The notes under the pieces are model-generated. The model had not been told where the DNA came from, searched no databases, and worked only from the letters and a program-made list of their open reading frames with translations. This document shows positions 35,162 to 43,947 of a DNA stretch of 64,000 nucleotides, in pieces (the stretch's first letter is position 1; every line of letters starts with the position of its first letter). The position numbers and the translations under genes are program-made. The stretch is from positions 62,001-126,000 of the forward strand of contig NZ_JANIDW010000003.1 in NCBI RefSeq assembly GCF_026385475.1. The letters run 5' to 3'. Origin of the DNA: Bombella saccharophila (GTDB lineage Bacteria > Pseudomonadota > Alphaproteobacteria > Acetobacterales > Acetobacteraceae).

Positions 35162-36586
35162 TTAGGCAGAATGACGCTGACGGAGGAACTGGAAGAATTC
35201 CACACCCTCACGCAAGCGGCGTTTGAGCATTTGTGGGTCTGTTGCCATTTCCTTGACGATAGCGAAAATCTTGGAGGGGCGGAAATAGAACTCCTTATAG
35301 AAGGTCTCCACGCTCTTAAAGATTTCCGTATGGGAGAGATGGGGGTAATGCAGCGGGGCAATCTGCACACCATTCTCGTCAATCAGCTCCGCTTCATCAA
35401 CATTCAGCCAGCCATTCTCAGAGGCCTGTTTATGCAGGAATGTCCCCGGATAAGGGGCTGCGAGAGAGACCTGCAATGTGTGCGGGTCAATCTCTTTTGC
35501 AAACTGAATGGTCTCGCGGATAGTCTCATGTGTCTCGCCGGGCAGACCAACGATGAAGGTACCGTGAATCTTAATGCCCAGCTTGTGGCAGTTTTTGGTG
35601 AATTCACGCGCTGTTTCAATCCGCATACCTTTTTTGATGTTATGCAGGATTTGCTGATTACCGCTCTCATACCCTACCAGCAGCAAGCGTAGGCCGTTAT
35701 CACGCAGGACTTTTAGCGTGTCATAAGGGACATTGGCCTTAGCATTGCAGGACCATGTTACACCCAGCTTACCCAGCTCCCGCGCGATGGCCTCTGCACG
35801 GGGGAGGTCATCGGTGAAGGTATCATCATCAAAGAAGAACTCTTTCACCTGCGGGAAATATTTCATCGCAAGCTTAATTTCAGCAGCTACATGCTCGGGG
35901 CTGCGGGTACGGTAGCGATGCCCACCCACAGTTTGTGGCCAGAGGCAGAAGGTGCAGCGGGATTTACACCCACGGCCTGTATAGATGGAGATATAAGGAT
36001 GCTTGAGATAACCGATGAAGTAATCTTCAATTCGTAGGTCGCGCTTATAAACCTCCGTTACGAAGGGGAGGCTATCCATATCCTCAATGATAGCGCGGTC
36101 TTTATTGGTGATGATCTCACCATTCTCATTGCGCCATGTGATGCCATCAACCTCTGCGAGAGGCTTTCCCTCGGCAATCTCTTTGATGGTGAAGTCGAAC
36201 TCATTGCGGGCCACGAAGTCGATCGGGCTGCCCTGGGTAAGGCTCTCATCGGGTTGGACGGCAACTTTTGCGCCAACCATGCCGATCTTCAGCTTCGGGT
36301 TGGCGTCCTTCAGCATTTGTGCCACGCGGACATCAGAGGGGAAGGAGGGGGTGGAGGTGTGCATGATGACGAGATCACGATTCTTCACATCCTCAAGGAT
36401 AGGTCCCATGCCCATTTTGGCCGGTGGAGCGTCAATCAAGCGCGAGCCGGGGACCATCGCAGCAGGTTGGGCCAACCATGTAGGATACCAGAAGGAGCGA
36501 ATCTCTCGCTTCGCCTGATAACGTGAGCCAGCACCACCATCAAAGCCGTCAAAGGATGGGGGCTGTAGAAACAATGTTCTCAACAT
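35162..36586 (-). CDS. hpnJ: Hopanoid biosynthesis radical SAM protein HpnJ
   Basis: A 474-residue protein starting with a B12-binding-like domain (about 1-190). A radical SAM barrel follows, with the CxxxCxxC cluster in YTGRGCKSRCTFCLW (about 203-217). It is associated with rearrangement of the hopanoid side chain to the cyclitol ether. The N-terminus LFLQPPSFDGFDGGAG is the family start. It lies between hpnI (84 bases upstream) and hpnK (12 bases downstream). Confidence 0.95.
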   Translation of the reverse strand: MLRTLFLQPPSFDGFDGGAGSRYQAKREIRSFWYPTWLAQPAAMVPGSRLIDAPPAKMGMGPILEDVKNRDLVIMHTSTPSFPSDVRVAQMLKDANPKLKIGMVGAKVAVQPDESLTQGSPIDFVARNEFDFTIKEIAEGKPLAEVDGITWRNENGEIITNKDRAIIEDMDSLPFVTEVYKRDLRIEDYFIGYLKHPYISIYTGRGCKSRCTFCLWPQTVGGHRYRTRSPEHVAAEIKLAMKYFPQVKEFFFDDDTFTDDLPRAEAIARELGKLGVTWSCNAKANVPYDTLKVLRDNGLRLLLVGYESGNQQILHNIKKGMRIETAREFTKNCHKLGIKIHGTFIVGLPGETHETIRETIQFAKEIDPHTLQVSLAAPYPGTFLHKQASENGWLNVDEAELIDENGVQIAPLHYPHLSHTEIFKSVETFYKEFYFRPSKIFAIVKEMATDPQMLKRRLREGVEFFQFLRQRHSA

Positions 36587-36670
36587 GTATGGACACTCCT
36601 GATAATGTCGGGCCTGTCAACGCCGGTTTCGTTGATCAGGATTAAGGGGCACGATCGTTGTTGGGGTTCG

Positions 36671-37861
36671 TTATAGGGACTTCGTACGTGTTTTGCCACG
36701 GGAGATGTGCATTGTCTGCCCCCGCCATGTTACACGCGAGCCACGGGCACTTCCGAGCATCACACAAGCAGAGAGGCAGTCTCGGAATATAAGGAAAGGG
36801 AAAATGCCGGGTAGAGCGCAGTTTGTCAGGCGGCCAATGCGTTGTGTTATCGCTCCACGATAGAGCATCCCCCCTATAAGTAACCCCCATGAAAAACGGC
36901 GCGATGGTGCAAAAAGGACACACAACACAGCCCAGAAAAGCGGCAGCTGTAATATAGAGAGCCCATATCCAAGGGGCTCCACACTCCGAACCGTCCGTCC
37001 CCAGCGCAGCTCATGGGTGAAAAGGTCCTTTAGGGAGGTCTCGGTGATGGTCGTCTGGCATAAGGTCCGCGCAAGGGCGATATCTCCCCCATTACGGCGG
37101 ATAAGCTGGCCTAGCACGGCATCATCAGCGACATGAGAGACAAGGGCCTCAAACCCGCCAATTTGCTGTAAATGCGTCCGTTTAAGGGCCATTGTAGCCC
37201 CGAGGCAATCTTGCCGTCCGATTAAGCGGGACATCATCACACCGGGGAGGAAGTTGGTGTTAATGCTATGGGCGCCCAACATACGGATGAGGCTGGGGCT
37301 AGCAGGCAAGCCCGCATAAAGTGTGGTTACAAGCTGGACCCGCTCTTGCTGGAACGATTCCACAATATGCGTGATGTAATCTGGGCTGACATGAATATCA
37401 GAATCCGAGATGATCAAAATGTCATGTCGGCAAGAGGGATACATATTAATGAGGTTACTGACCTTACGATTAGGGCCATGTAAGGCATCATTAATAATGA
37501 TTGTTACATCGTGATGAGGATAACGCTGCTGGAGGCGGCGAATCACCGGTAGAGCCGTATCATCCTCTTTATGCAGGCCGAAGATGATTTGATACGACGG
37601 GTAATCCTGCTGGAAGAAGCTTTCTAATGCGTCTTCAAGGCGTGGCTCATCCCCATGTACCGGCTTCATGAGCGTAACGCTGGGGCGTAGAGCCTCTTGG
37701 TTGTGAGAGGAAGCCTCGCGCTGATAGGGGGCAGGCCGACCGGGGATGCGCACATTCTGGCAGAAACGAGAGAGTAAGCTTGTCCCGATGAGATTCTGCA
37801 CATGCCCCGCTAGTGAAAAAGCTCCGCTAAGGGCGGAGGCAATTGCAAAGAGTGGGGCCAT
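36671..37861 (-). CDS. hpnI: Hopanoid glycosyltransferase HpnI
   Basis: A 396-residue family-2 glycosyltransferase with an N-terminal hydrophobic anchor. SDSDIHVSPDYI supplies the DxD-like site (about 150), VADDAVLGQLI the acceptor-side acid, and HELRWGRTVR the QxxRW-like motif. Two or three C-terminal membrane helices follow (about 300-345). This is the ceramide-glucosyltransferase-like HpnI pattern, which attaches N-acetylglucosamine to bacteriohopanetetrol at the inner membrane. It is first of the hpnI-J-K run, downstream of hpnM. Confidence 0.93.
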   Translation of the reverse strand: MAPLFAIASALSGAFSLAGHVQNLIGTSLLSRFCQNVRIPGRPAPYQREASSHNQEALRPSVTLMKPVHGDEPRLEDALESFFQQDYPSYQIIFGLHKEDDTALPVIRRLQQRYPHHDVTIIINDALHGPNRKVSNLINMYPSCRHDILIISDSDIHVSPDYITHIVESFQQERVQLVTTLYAGLPASPSLIRMLGAHSINTNFLPGVMMSRLIGRQDCLGATMALKRTHLQQIGGFEALVSHVADDAVLGQLIRRNGGDIALARTLCQTTITETSLKDLFTHELRWGRTVRSVEPLGYGLSILQLPLFWAVLCVLFAPSRRFSWGLLIGGMLYRGAITQRIGRLTNCALPGIFPFLIFRDCLSACVMLGSARGSRVTWRGQTMHISRGKTRTKSL

Positions 37862-37910
37862 TAATCAAAATACCTGTTGAGATGAAAGGGCGGATGCTTT
37901 CAGGAGCCCT

Positions 37911-37967
37911 TCATCACGTCTGCCTCTTAGGCTTATTGACTCAGCACAACGCAAGCAGACGTGATGA
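37911..37967. repeat. 13-bp perfect inverted repeat between hpnM and hpnI
   Basis: TCATCACGTCTGC (37911-37923) and GCAGACGTGATGA (37955-37967) are perfect inverted copies separated by 31 bases. No T tract follows on either strand, so it does not look like an ordinary terminator. It could be an mRNA structure or a protein-binding site between hpnM and hpnI. Confidence 0.75.
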
Positions 37968-37981
37968 GGAGTCATGAAGCC

Positions 37982-38644
37982 TTATTCACGGAGGAAGTCG
38001 TCAGCTTTCGTGGTGAGGCTACGCGCTAGGCCGTTTGCCCCTTTCTCGTTGAAGATTGTCTTAAAATCAGCCCGTTGAGCAGCAACTTGGCTGATATGTC
38101 CATCAAGCAGAATGTCGGTAATGCGCCAGCCGTCGGGACCTTGGGCCATGACATAGTCAATGGGTGTTGGCGTCCCATTAGGGTCATCTTTCCCGCCGAT
38201 GGTGGTGTGGACGATGGTCCGTCCATCCTGCTGTATCGTGTTTACAACGGTAAAGACAGCATCTGTCCCCGGCTTAAAGGTAGAGACATAACGCGCCACG
38301 GTAAAATGCCGGAAAGCGGTGATCAAGCTGCTACGCTCGGAAGAGGAAAGATGCTCGTAATGTAAACCGATAGAGCGTTTTAGGATGGCTTCCATATCAA
38401 ACGCGCGGTCAACGAGCGGGGCGATCATAGCGCTACGTTTACCAACCCCTGCGGTGGAATGCTCGGATTTATCCAACGCGTTGTATAGTGCCTCTATCGG
38501 CGCTTGTGGCGTCGCTGCGGAGAGTGATGCCGTAGCGGACGTGCTACGGGCGGCTTGAGCGGGGTTAACCCCAAGAGCAGGGACAGCACCTGTGAGTAAG
38601 GCCATCATCCCTAGAGAAGACATAAGACAACGTTTCATACACAT
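37982..38644 (-). CDS. hpnM: Hopanoid-associated MlaC/Ttg2D-like periplasmic protein HpnM
   Basis: About 220 residues from the ATG at 38644, which has AGGAGG at an ideal 7-base spacing. The longer frame to 38767 adds an unlikely N-terminus. A signal peptide covers about 1-32 (SSLGMMALLTGAVPALG...AQA). The MlaC-like domain follows, with FDMEAILKRSIG and the PDGWRITDILLDGHIS pattern (as in Ttg2D/MlaC: W.v.Dv...G.S). It probably carries hopanoids or other lipids through the periplasm. It is followed by an inverted repeat and then hpnI. Confidence 0.9.
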   Translation of the reverse strand: MCMKRCLMSSLGMMALLTGAVPALGVNPAQAARSTSATASLSAATPQAPIEALYNALDKSEHSTAGVGKRSAMIAPLVDRAFDMEAILKRSIGLHYEHLSSSERSSLITAFRHFTVARYVSTFKPGTDAVFTVVNTIQQDGRTIVHTTIGGKDDPNGTPTPIDYVMAQGPDGWRITDILLDGHISQVAAQRADFKTIFNEKGANGLARSLTTKADDFLRE

Positions 38645-38994
38645 GCTCTTTCCTCCTATGCGTCCTTTTATGCAAGAGGCTATGGGGCAGTTTGCAAGGG
38701 AGAGCCCCCGCAGGATTTCATACAACTGTGTTGAATATGCTACAGTCGGCAAAGCATCATAGCGCATTGCTACGGAATAAACGAGTCCATTCCGGTAGGG
38801 AAAGAGAGAATATTCTGTTCATTTTCCTTGTAAGGAGGGCTAGGTGGGTTCGCTAAGCTTGCATTTCTGCGCGGCTTCTGCGAGAGGGAGCGATGCAGGC
38901 CCGGCAGATATCGTTCTGGCGCGTCTGTCGGGCTATGTGCCACGGGTGTTCTGATACCGTGATCAGCTCAGGAAGATATTATCAGAGGATTATA
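38645..38994. other. Divergent promoter region of hpnM and hpnH, 350 bp
   Basis: No gene, tRNA or strong hairpin was found here. It must hold the promoters of both hopanoid units. No -35/-10 pair of good quality was found on either strand. Confidence 0.5.
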
Positions 38995-40194
38995 ATGGCC
39001 GTACCATTGATGCAGGCTGTCCGAGTTGGACGGTACGTTCTCAAGCAACATCTTACAGGGCGCAAGCGTTACCCGCTTGTGCTAATGCTTGAGCCGCTGT
39101 TCCGCTGCAATTTGGCTTGCGCGGGCTGTGGCAAGATTGATTATCCAGCGAAGATTCTTAACCAGCGTATGAGCTATCAAGAATGTCTTGATGCGGATAC
39201 TGAAGCTGGTGCCCCAGTGATTGCTGTGGCGGGGGGAGAGCCTCTCTTACATAAAGAGATGCCACAGATTATTGCGGGCCTCGTGGCGCGTAAAAAATAT
39301 GTGTATCTCTGCACGAATGGCCTTTTGCTAGAGAAGAAGATCGATGACTATAAACCATCACCTTTCTTCTCTTGGGACATCCATCTCGATGGTGACCAGC
39401 AGATGCATGATTCGTCCGTCTGCCAAGAAGGGGTGTATGATCGTGCGGTGAAGGCCATTAAATTGGCAAAATCCAAAGGCTTCCGCGTCTCTATTAACTG
39501 CACCTTGTTTGATGGTGCTAAGCCAGAGCGTGTTGCAGCTTTTTTTGATGAAGTCATGCGCCTAGGCGTTGATGGTGTGATGACAGCACCGGGCTATGCT
39601 TATGAGCGTGCCCCGGACCAAGAGCACTTCCTTAATCGCCAAAAGACGAAGACTCTCTTCCGGGATATTTTCCGCTTGGGTAAGGGCCATAAATGGCGCT
39701 TTACGCAGTCTCCTTTGTTCCTCAACTTCTTAGCAGGCAATGAGACATATCATTGTACCCCATGGGGTAAGCCGTTGCGGACTGTCTTTGGTTGGCAGCG
39801 TCCTTGCTATCTGCTGGGTGAAGGTTACGCTAAGACCTTTAAGGAGCTGATGGATGATACAGCGTGGGATCAGTACGGCACTGGTGCGTATGAGAAATGT
39901 GCCGATTGTATGGTCCATTCTGGTTATGAATCCACAGCGGTGATGGATGCGGTGCAGCGCCCCTGGCATTTCATCAAGGTAGCGTTGCAAGGGCCAGAGA
40001 CGGAAAAGCCCATGGCCCCGGAGATATCGTTAGCGAATCAGCGTCCTGCTTCTTACGGGTATGATGCTGAGGTAGCGCGCCAGATGGAGCGGCTTGAAGG
40101 CGAGGACGCTAAGCGCGGCAAACCGGCTCGTGGTCCACGCGTACGCATTAATGGGCAGAGTGAAACCCCTGCGCCTGCCTCCGCAGCTAAATAA
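38995..40194 (+). CDS. hpnH: Adenosyl-hopene synthase, radical SAM protein HpnH
   Basis: 399 residues from the ATG at 38995, with AGAGG 6 bases upstream; earlier in-frame codons lack family homology. MAVPLMQAVRVGRYVLKQ is the HpnH start. The radical SAM cluster is in LEPLFRCNLACAGCGKIDYP (about 30-49). HpnH joins the 5'-deoxyadenosyl group to diploptene, the first step in extending hopanoids. The C-terminus ends in a low-complexity Pro/Ala-rich tail. It is transcribed away from hpnM. Confidence 0.96.
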   Translation: MAVPLMQAVRVGRYVLKQHLTGRKRYPLVLMLEPLFRCNLACAGCGKIDYPAKILNQRMSYQECLDADTEAGAPVIAVAGGEPLLHKEMPQIIAGLVARKKYVYLCTNGLLLEKKIDDYKPSPFFSWDIHLDGDQQMHDSSVCQEGVYDRAVKAIKLAKSKGFRVSINCTLFDGAKPERVAAFFDEVMRLGVDGVMTAPGYAYERAPDQEHFLNRQKTKTLFRDIFRLGKGHKWRFTQSPLFLNFLAGNETYHCTPWGKPLRTVFGWQRPCYLLGEGYAKTFKELMDDTAWDQYGTGAYEKCADCMVHSGYESTAVMDAVQRPWHFIKVALQGPETEKPMAPEISLANQRPASYGYDAEVARQMERLEGEDAKRGKPARGPRVRINGQSETPAPASAAK

Positions 40195-40205
40195 GTAGCT
40201 TTTTT

Positions 40206-40258
40206 CCTGCCCTGAGTGCCCTGACGTCATCTTGTGATGTAGGGCAGATCAGGGCAGG
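40206..40258. repeat. Long nested palindrome ahead of the CNNM/CorC gene
   Basis: CCTGCCCTGA (40206-40215) pairs perfectly with TCAGGGCAGG (40249-40258). Inside it TGCCCT (40217-40222) pairs with AGGGCA (40241-40246). A further six pairs (ACGTCA/TGATGT, one G-T) close a short loop. The structure ends 8 bases before the next start codon and has no T tract on the plus strand, so it is not a standard terminator. Confidence 0.8.
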
Positions 40259-40266
40259 ATAGCTTT

Positions 40267-41559
40267 ATGATGATTCCTATCCTTATAATTGTTCTGCTTA
40301 TCGTCCTTAACGGCGTATTTGCTACGGGTGAATTGGCACTAATTTCAGCCAAACGAGCCCGGCTTTCTCATCTTGCACAAACAAAAGTGGCAGGTGCGGA
40401 GCGTGCGTTAAAGCTAGCGGAAAATCCTCAAAATTTTCTACCAACCGTGCAGATAGGCATGACCCTTGTCTCTATCTTGGAAGGGGCATTTGGGGGAAGC
40501 CAGATTGAGGAATCACTCCAACATTATATAGAGCATTGGGCTGTTTTGCAGCCTTTTGCCGGTGAGCTATCCATTATCCTTGTGGTGGCTTGCATTACCT
40601 TTGCGATGCTTGTTTTTGGTGAGCTTGTCCCGAAGCAGATCGCCTTGCAAAGGCCAGAGGTGATCGCCATTCATCTCTCTGCACCACTTTTAGCTTTATC
40701 TTGGTGCACGCGCCCTATTGTCTGGTTGCTGAGTAAGACATCAAACTGCGTCTTACATCTTATTGGTATTGGCTCTCTTCCACGTGCCACAGTAACGGAA
40801 GAGGAGCTAAAGGCAGTCCTGCAAGAGGGAATGCAGGCCGGCATATTAGAGACGGAAGAGCGCGCGATTATCGAGCGTCTGTTGCGTCTTGCTGACCGCC
40901 CCGTGCGCGCTATTATGACGCCACGTAATGAATTATTTTGGATAGATCGCCACGCGGATCCGGAAACGCTGGTTAGTAAATTGCGTCAGTCCTCTTATGG
41001 GCGGATTGTTGTGTGTGAGGGGGATGTGGATCACCCTGTGGGGGTGATGCTGGCTAAGGATGTGATGGACCGGTTATTGTTAGGTCTGCCCCTTTCGATT
41101 GATGCTGTCTTGCGGACCCCGCCTGCTATTCCAGATAGCCTTACAGCACAAGGGATGATTGAACGCCTCAAAGGGATTTCGTTAGGGATTGTTTTTGTCT
41201 TTGATGAATATGGCTCTTTTGAGGGGATCGTCACGCCGTCTGATGTCTTTGAGGCCATTATTGGTGATGAAGCTTTGGATGTATCTGCCAAAAAGAAGCA
41301 GGAAACAGATGGGAAAGAGGAATATATTCTTGATGGCTTCATGCCGATTGATGATGTGTGTGTCCGGCTTGATATACCGCCTCTGCCTGGGGAGGGGCGA
41401 TACCACACGTTGGGTGGGGCGTTGATGGCCCTCTTACGCCGTGTGCCAGCACGGGGGGATAAAGTTGTTTTCTCTGGCTGGTTGTTTGAGGTGTTGGAGA
41501 CAGAGCGTCGTCGTGTTTTGCGTGTACGAGTTAGTCGTCGTGCTTTGGCACAAAATTAA
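40267..41559 (+). CDS. CNNM/CorC-family membrane protein with CBS domains
   Basis: A 430-residue protein with a DUF21 (CNNM) membrane domain (about 1-185) starting MMIPILIIVLLIVLNGVFATGELAL. It has VFGELVPKQIAL near 120, two CBS domains (about 205-330, starting IMTPRNELFWI), and a CorC_HlyC C-terminal domain (about 345-425). Related proteins take part in magnesium or other divalent-cation homeostasis, although many are annotated as hemolysins. It lies downstream of hpnH, separated by a strong palindrome. Confidence 0.9.
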   Translation: MMIPILIIVLLIVLNGVFATGELALISAKRARLSHLAQTKVAGAERALKLAENPQNFLPTVQIGMTLVSILEGAFGGSQIEESLQHYIEHWAVLQPFAGELSIILVVACITFAMLVFGELVPKQIALQRPEVIAIHLSAPLLALSWCTRPIVWLLSKTSNCVLHLIGIGSLPRATVTEEELKAVLQEGMQAGILETEERAIIERLLRLADRPVRAIMTPRNELFWIDRHADPETLVSKLRQSSYGRIVVCEGDVDHPVGVMLAKDVMDRLLLGLPLSIDAVLRTPPAIPDSLTAQGMIERLKGISLGIVFVFDEYGSFEGIVTPSDVFEAIIGDEALDVSAKKKQETDGKEEYILDGFMPIDDVCVRLDIPPLPGEGRYHTLGGALMALLRRVPARGDKVVFSGWLFEVLETERRRVLRVRVSRRALAQN

Positions 41560-41829
41560 TGCTTGATGATGGAGGTAAAGATAGACCAAAAAGTTAAATA
41601 ATGATTAATGAAGAACAAAAGTCTATTTTTGTTTAGATAGTCGTTAGACAGCGGGTTACCGGGTCTTTTGACCATGAAATTATTGTTATTATGCGGATAG
41701 TTGCTAAAAATTTCCTAATTGCGTCTTGCGTGGTTGGTGAGGGCCGATATAAGTCGGGGCAGCATCTTTCCCATGGTGTATTATGGTGAAACGATGGGTG
41801 AGATGCGGTGCTGCGAGAAGGAGTTGCGC

Positions 41830-42243
41830 ATGATTACGCTTTCACCTGACTATCGTCCTTCTGATGATGAAGAGTTCATGAGTGAACAGCAATTAGCTTA
41901 TTTTAAGCAAAAGCTGTTGCATTGGCGGATGGACCTTCTCAAAGAGGCGGGGGAGACGTTAGCGAGTCTTTCAGAAGGTGGGATTCGTGAGGCAGATTTG
42001 GCCGATCGTGCAACGGTGGAGACAGACCGTGCTTTTGAGCTAAGAACGCGTGATCGTGCTCGTAAGTTGATCATCAAGATTGATATGGCCTTAGCGCGGA
42101 TTGAAGATGGCTCTTATGGCTATTGCGAGGAAACGGGTGAGCCTATTGGTTTGCAACGTTTGGAGGCGCGGCCTATCGCCACTTTGTCGCTAGAGGCGCA
42201 AGAGCGGCACGAGCGGCATGAAAAGATTTATCGTGATGATTAA
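41830..42243 (+). CDS. dksA: RNA polymerase-binding transcription factor DksA
   Basis: 137 residues from the ATG at 41830, with GAAGGAG 7 bases upstream. It has a coiled-coil region (about 20-85) and the C-terminal segment DGSYGYCEETGEPIGLQRLE. Only one cysteine of the classical four-cysteine zinc finger remains; ATLSLEAQERHERHE replaces the second CxxC. This is the usual alphaproteobacterial form. DksA modulates transcription with ppGpp. Upstream are 270 bases of AT-rich sequence without another gene. Confidence 0.93.
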   Translation: MITLSPDYRPSDDEEFMSEQQLAYFKQKLLHWRMDLLKEAGETLASLSEGGIREADLADRATVETDRAFELRTRDRARKLIIKIDMALARIEDGSYGYCEETGEPIGLQRLEARPIATLSLEAQERHERHEKIYRDD

Positions 42244-42304
42244 TTTAAAGGGTTGCGTGGTGGGGAAGAAACAGGCTAGGTAACCCGCCATAGGTTTTCG
42301 CCGT

Positions 42305-42379
<75 letters not shown>

Positions 42380-42449
42380 TGATGATGCCGTTACCTTAAT
42401 TTCTTCTGTTCATTTTGCTTCCTCCTTCTCGTTAAGAAAAGCGCATTTT

Positions 42450-42812
42450 ATGGCTGCCATGGTCGTTTTGTACGGGATTAAAACCTGCTCCACTGTTAAA
42501 AAAGCGATGAAATGGTTGGAAGAACAAGACATCGCCTTTCAGTATCATGATGTTCGTAAGGATGGTGTCACCTCAGCATTGCTGACATCTTGGTGCGCTC
42601 TGTTGGGCTGGGAGAAGTTGTTGAATCGCTCTAGCTTGACGTTTCGCCGGCTTGATAATGCCGATAAAGAAGGGTTGGATGAGTCAAAGGCGATAGCTTT
42701 GATGATGGCACATCCAACGCTTATACGGCGGCCTGTTACTGTAATGGGTGAGCGTGTCGTGGTTGGGTTTAAACCAGAGCTTTATGAGGGCTTTTTTAAC
42801 CGGACGGCTTGA
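42450..42812 (+). CDS. ArsC/Spx-family protein (YffB-like)
   Basis: A 120-residue thioredoxin-fold protein. GIKTCSTVKKAMKWLEEQ (about 9-26) carries the single active-site cysteine. DVRKDGV and MAHPTLIRRPVTV are the conserved middle and C-terminal motifs of the arsenate-reductase/Spx superfamily. The lone Cys and the K.C.TVKKA pattern point to the YffB branch, which is glutathione-dependent and of unclear substrate, rather than arsenate reductase proper. It is ended by a terminator at 42851-42880. Confidence 0.87.
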   Translation: MAAMVVLYGIKTCSTVKKAMKWLEEQDIAFQYHDVRKDGVTSALLTSWCALLGWEKLLNRSSLTFRRLDNADKEGLDESKAIALMMAHPTLIRRPVTVMGERVVVGFKPELYEGFFNRTA

Positions 42813-42850
42813 GTATGCCTATGGTCTCGCTCTTAGGTATATAGGATGCT

Positions 42851-42880
42851 AAAAGGCCCCATTTTCGGGGCTTTTATTTT
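42851..42880 (+). terminator. Rho-independent terminator
   Basis: AAAAGGCCCC pairs with GGGGCTTTT around ATTTTC and is followed by ATTTT. It closes the YffB-like gene. Confidence 0.85.
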
Positions 42881-42898
42881 GGGAGGGAAGGTTAGGTC

Positions 42899-43942
42899 AT
42901 GGAGGTGTTTGCACGGCGTGTTCCGACTTCCCCTTCTGGGCGGGGGGTGGAAAAGGCCTATCCGCTTTTGGCTCCAGAGCAAGTGCAAGCACTCTTTCAA
43001 CGGCGCGTTATAGAGATATGCAGCCGGTTTGATGAATGGAAAACGCCCATAAGGGTCGGTGGTGTTATTGGGGATGTTCCCGGTGACCATTGGCGGCGGC
43101 GCGAGGGCACACCGCTTTTAGATGCGCAAACGGGGGCCTCTTTGTTATTAGATATCCCTCCGTCATTATTGGCTGGAGAGGGGGTGCGTGCTGGTGAGAA
43201 GGTGCAGGTTGTTGGTTGGTTAAAAGCACAATTGCAGAAGGGGCATATTACGCTGCGTTGTGAGGTGTTATCTATCGAGCAAGATGTCGTCGAGACAGCG
43301 ACCCAGCGTAGTGAAGCCTTGTTGGAGATAATGCGGAGTTTGCTACCGCGACGACGCGCCTTCCCAGTGCAGGAAGGGGCCCGCATGTTGTTGCTTGGCA
43401 TTGGGATAGAGGGCGAGCGATTACGCCGTATGCAGCCCACTCTTGGTGGGTTATGGACAGACCGTACCGTGGTGAGATGCGCCGTGCCAAAGGTGGAGGC
43501 CGAGGCGTTCCTCCAGACGTTACCACAGGTAGAGCAGGATATTATCTTGCTCATCGTGGCGGAAGATTGCTTGGCAGTTTTGGAAAATGCGGTTTGTCTA
43601 AAGGCTCTTTTGTCTTGCCCAGCTTATCGTATTTTGGCGTATGATGGGGGGGCATCTAATAGCGAGCAGGCAACGCTTTTACCTCACATGGTAGAGCAAT
43701 TTTTTATGACCCCGTTGGAGGCAGCAGAGTTTATCCGCCAGCATAGTGCTCAAGTGCGTCAACGTCAGGATGAAGAGCGCGCTCAGCAAGAGGAACTGGC
43801 CGCTTTGCGGACTAGCCTTGCCGCATTAACACAACGGCCGACGGATGGCTCCTCCCGCTTTTCATGGTTTACGCTTTTATGTGGTGTGACCCTAGGAACA
43901 GCCATTGTGGTGGTAGGGCATTGGGGCATCCACATATTTTAG
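42899..43942 (+). CDS. Degenerate exonuclease VII large-subunit-like membrane protein
   Basis: A 347-residue protein that I read as an XseA relative. An OB-fold-like segment lies at about 45-127 (IRVGGVIGDV, then VRAGEKVQVVGWLKAQ). A region at about 140-283 follows the XseA core order: LLLGIGIEGERLRRM, DIILLIVAEDCLAVLEN, and FFMTPLEAAEFI in place of the TPTAAAEL motif. The catalytic-region motifs GRGGGS and GHETD are missing. A short coiled coil (about 284-312) and one C-terminal membrane helix (322-344) follow. It is probably inactive as a nuclease and tail-anchored. Homology is inferred by eye. Confidence 0.5.
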   Translation: MEVFARRVPTSPSGRGVEKAYPLLAPEQVQALFQRRVIEICSRFDEWKTPIRVGGVIGDVPGDHWRRREGTPLLDAQTGASLLLDIPPSLLAGEGVRAGEKVQVVGWLKAQLQKGHITLRCEVLSIEQDVVETATQRSEALLEIMRSLLPRRRAFPVQEGARMLLLGIGIEGERLRRMQPTLGGLWTDRTVVRCAVPKVEAEAFLQTLPQVEQDIILLIVAEDCLAVLENAVCLKALLSCPAYRILAYDGGASNSEQATLLPHMVEQFFMTPLEAAEFIRQHSAQVRQRQDEERAQQEELAALRTSLAALTQRPTDGSSRFSWFTLLCGVTLGTAIVVVGHWGIHIF

Positions 43943-43947
43943 CGTTT

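Noticed and set aside
41830-42243. Loss of DksA zinc-finger cysteines as a sign of a broken gene
   Set aside because: The same pattern with a single remaining cysteine is usual in alphaproteobacterial DksA proteins, so it is not a defect.
42997-43554. A 185-codon minus-strand frame opposite the XseA-like gene
   Set aside because: Its composition is Ser/Arg/Pro-rich with scattered Cys as expected for antisense reading; the plus-strand frame has a good start context after a terminator and clear domain-like structure.
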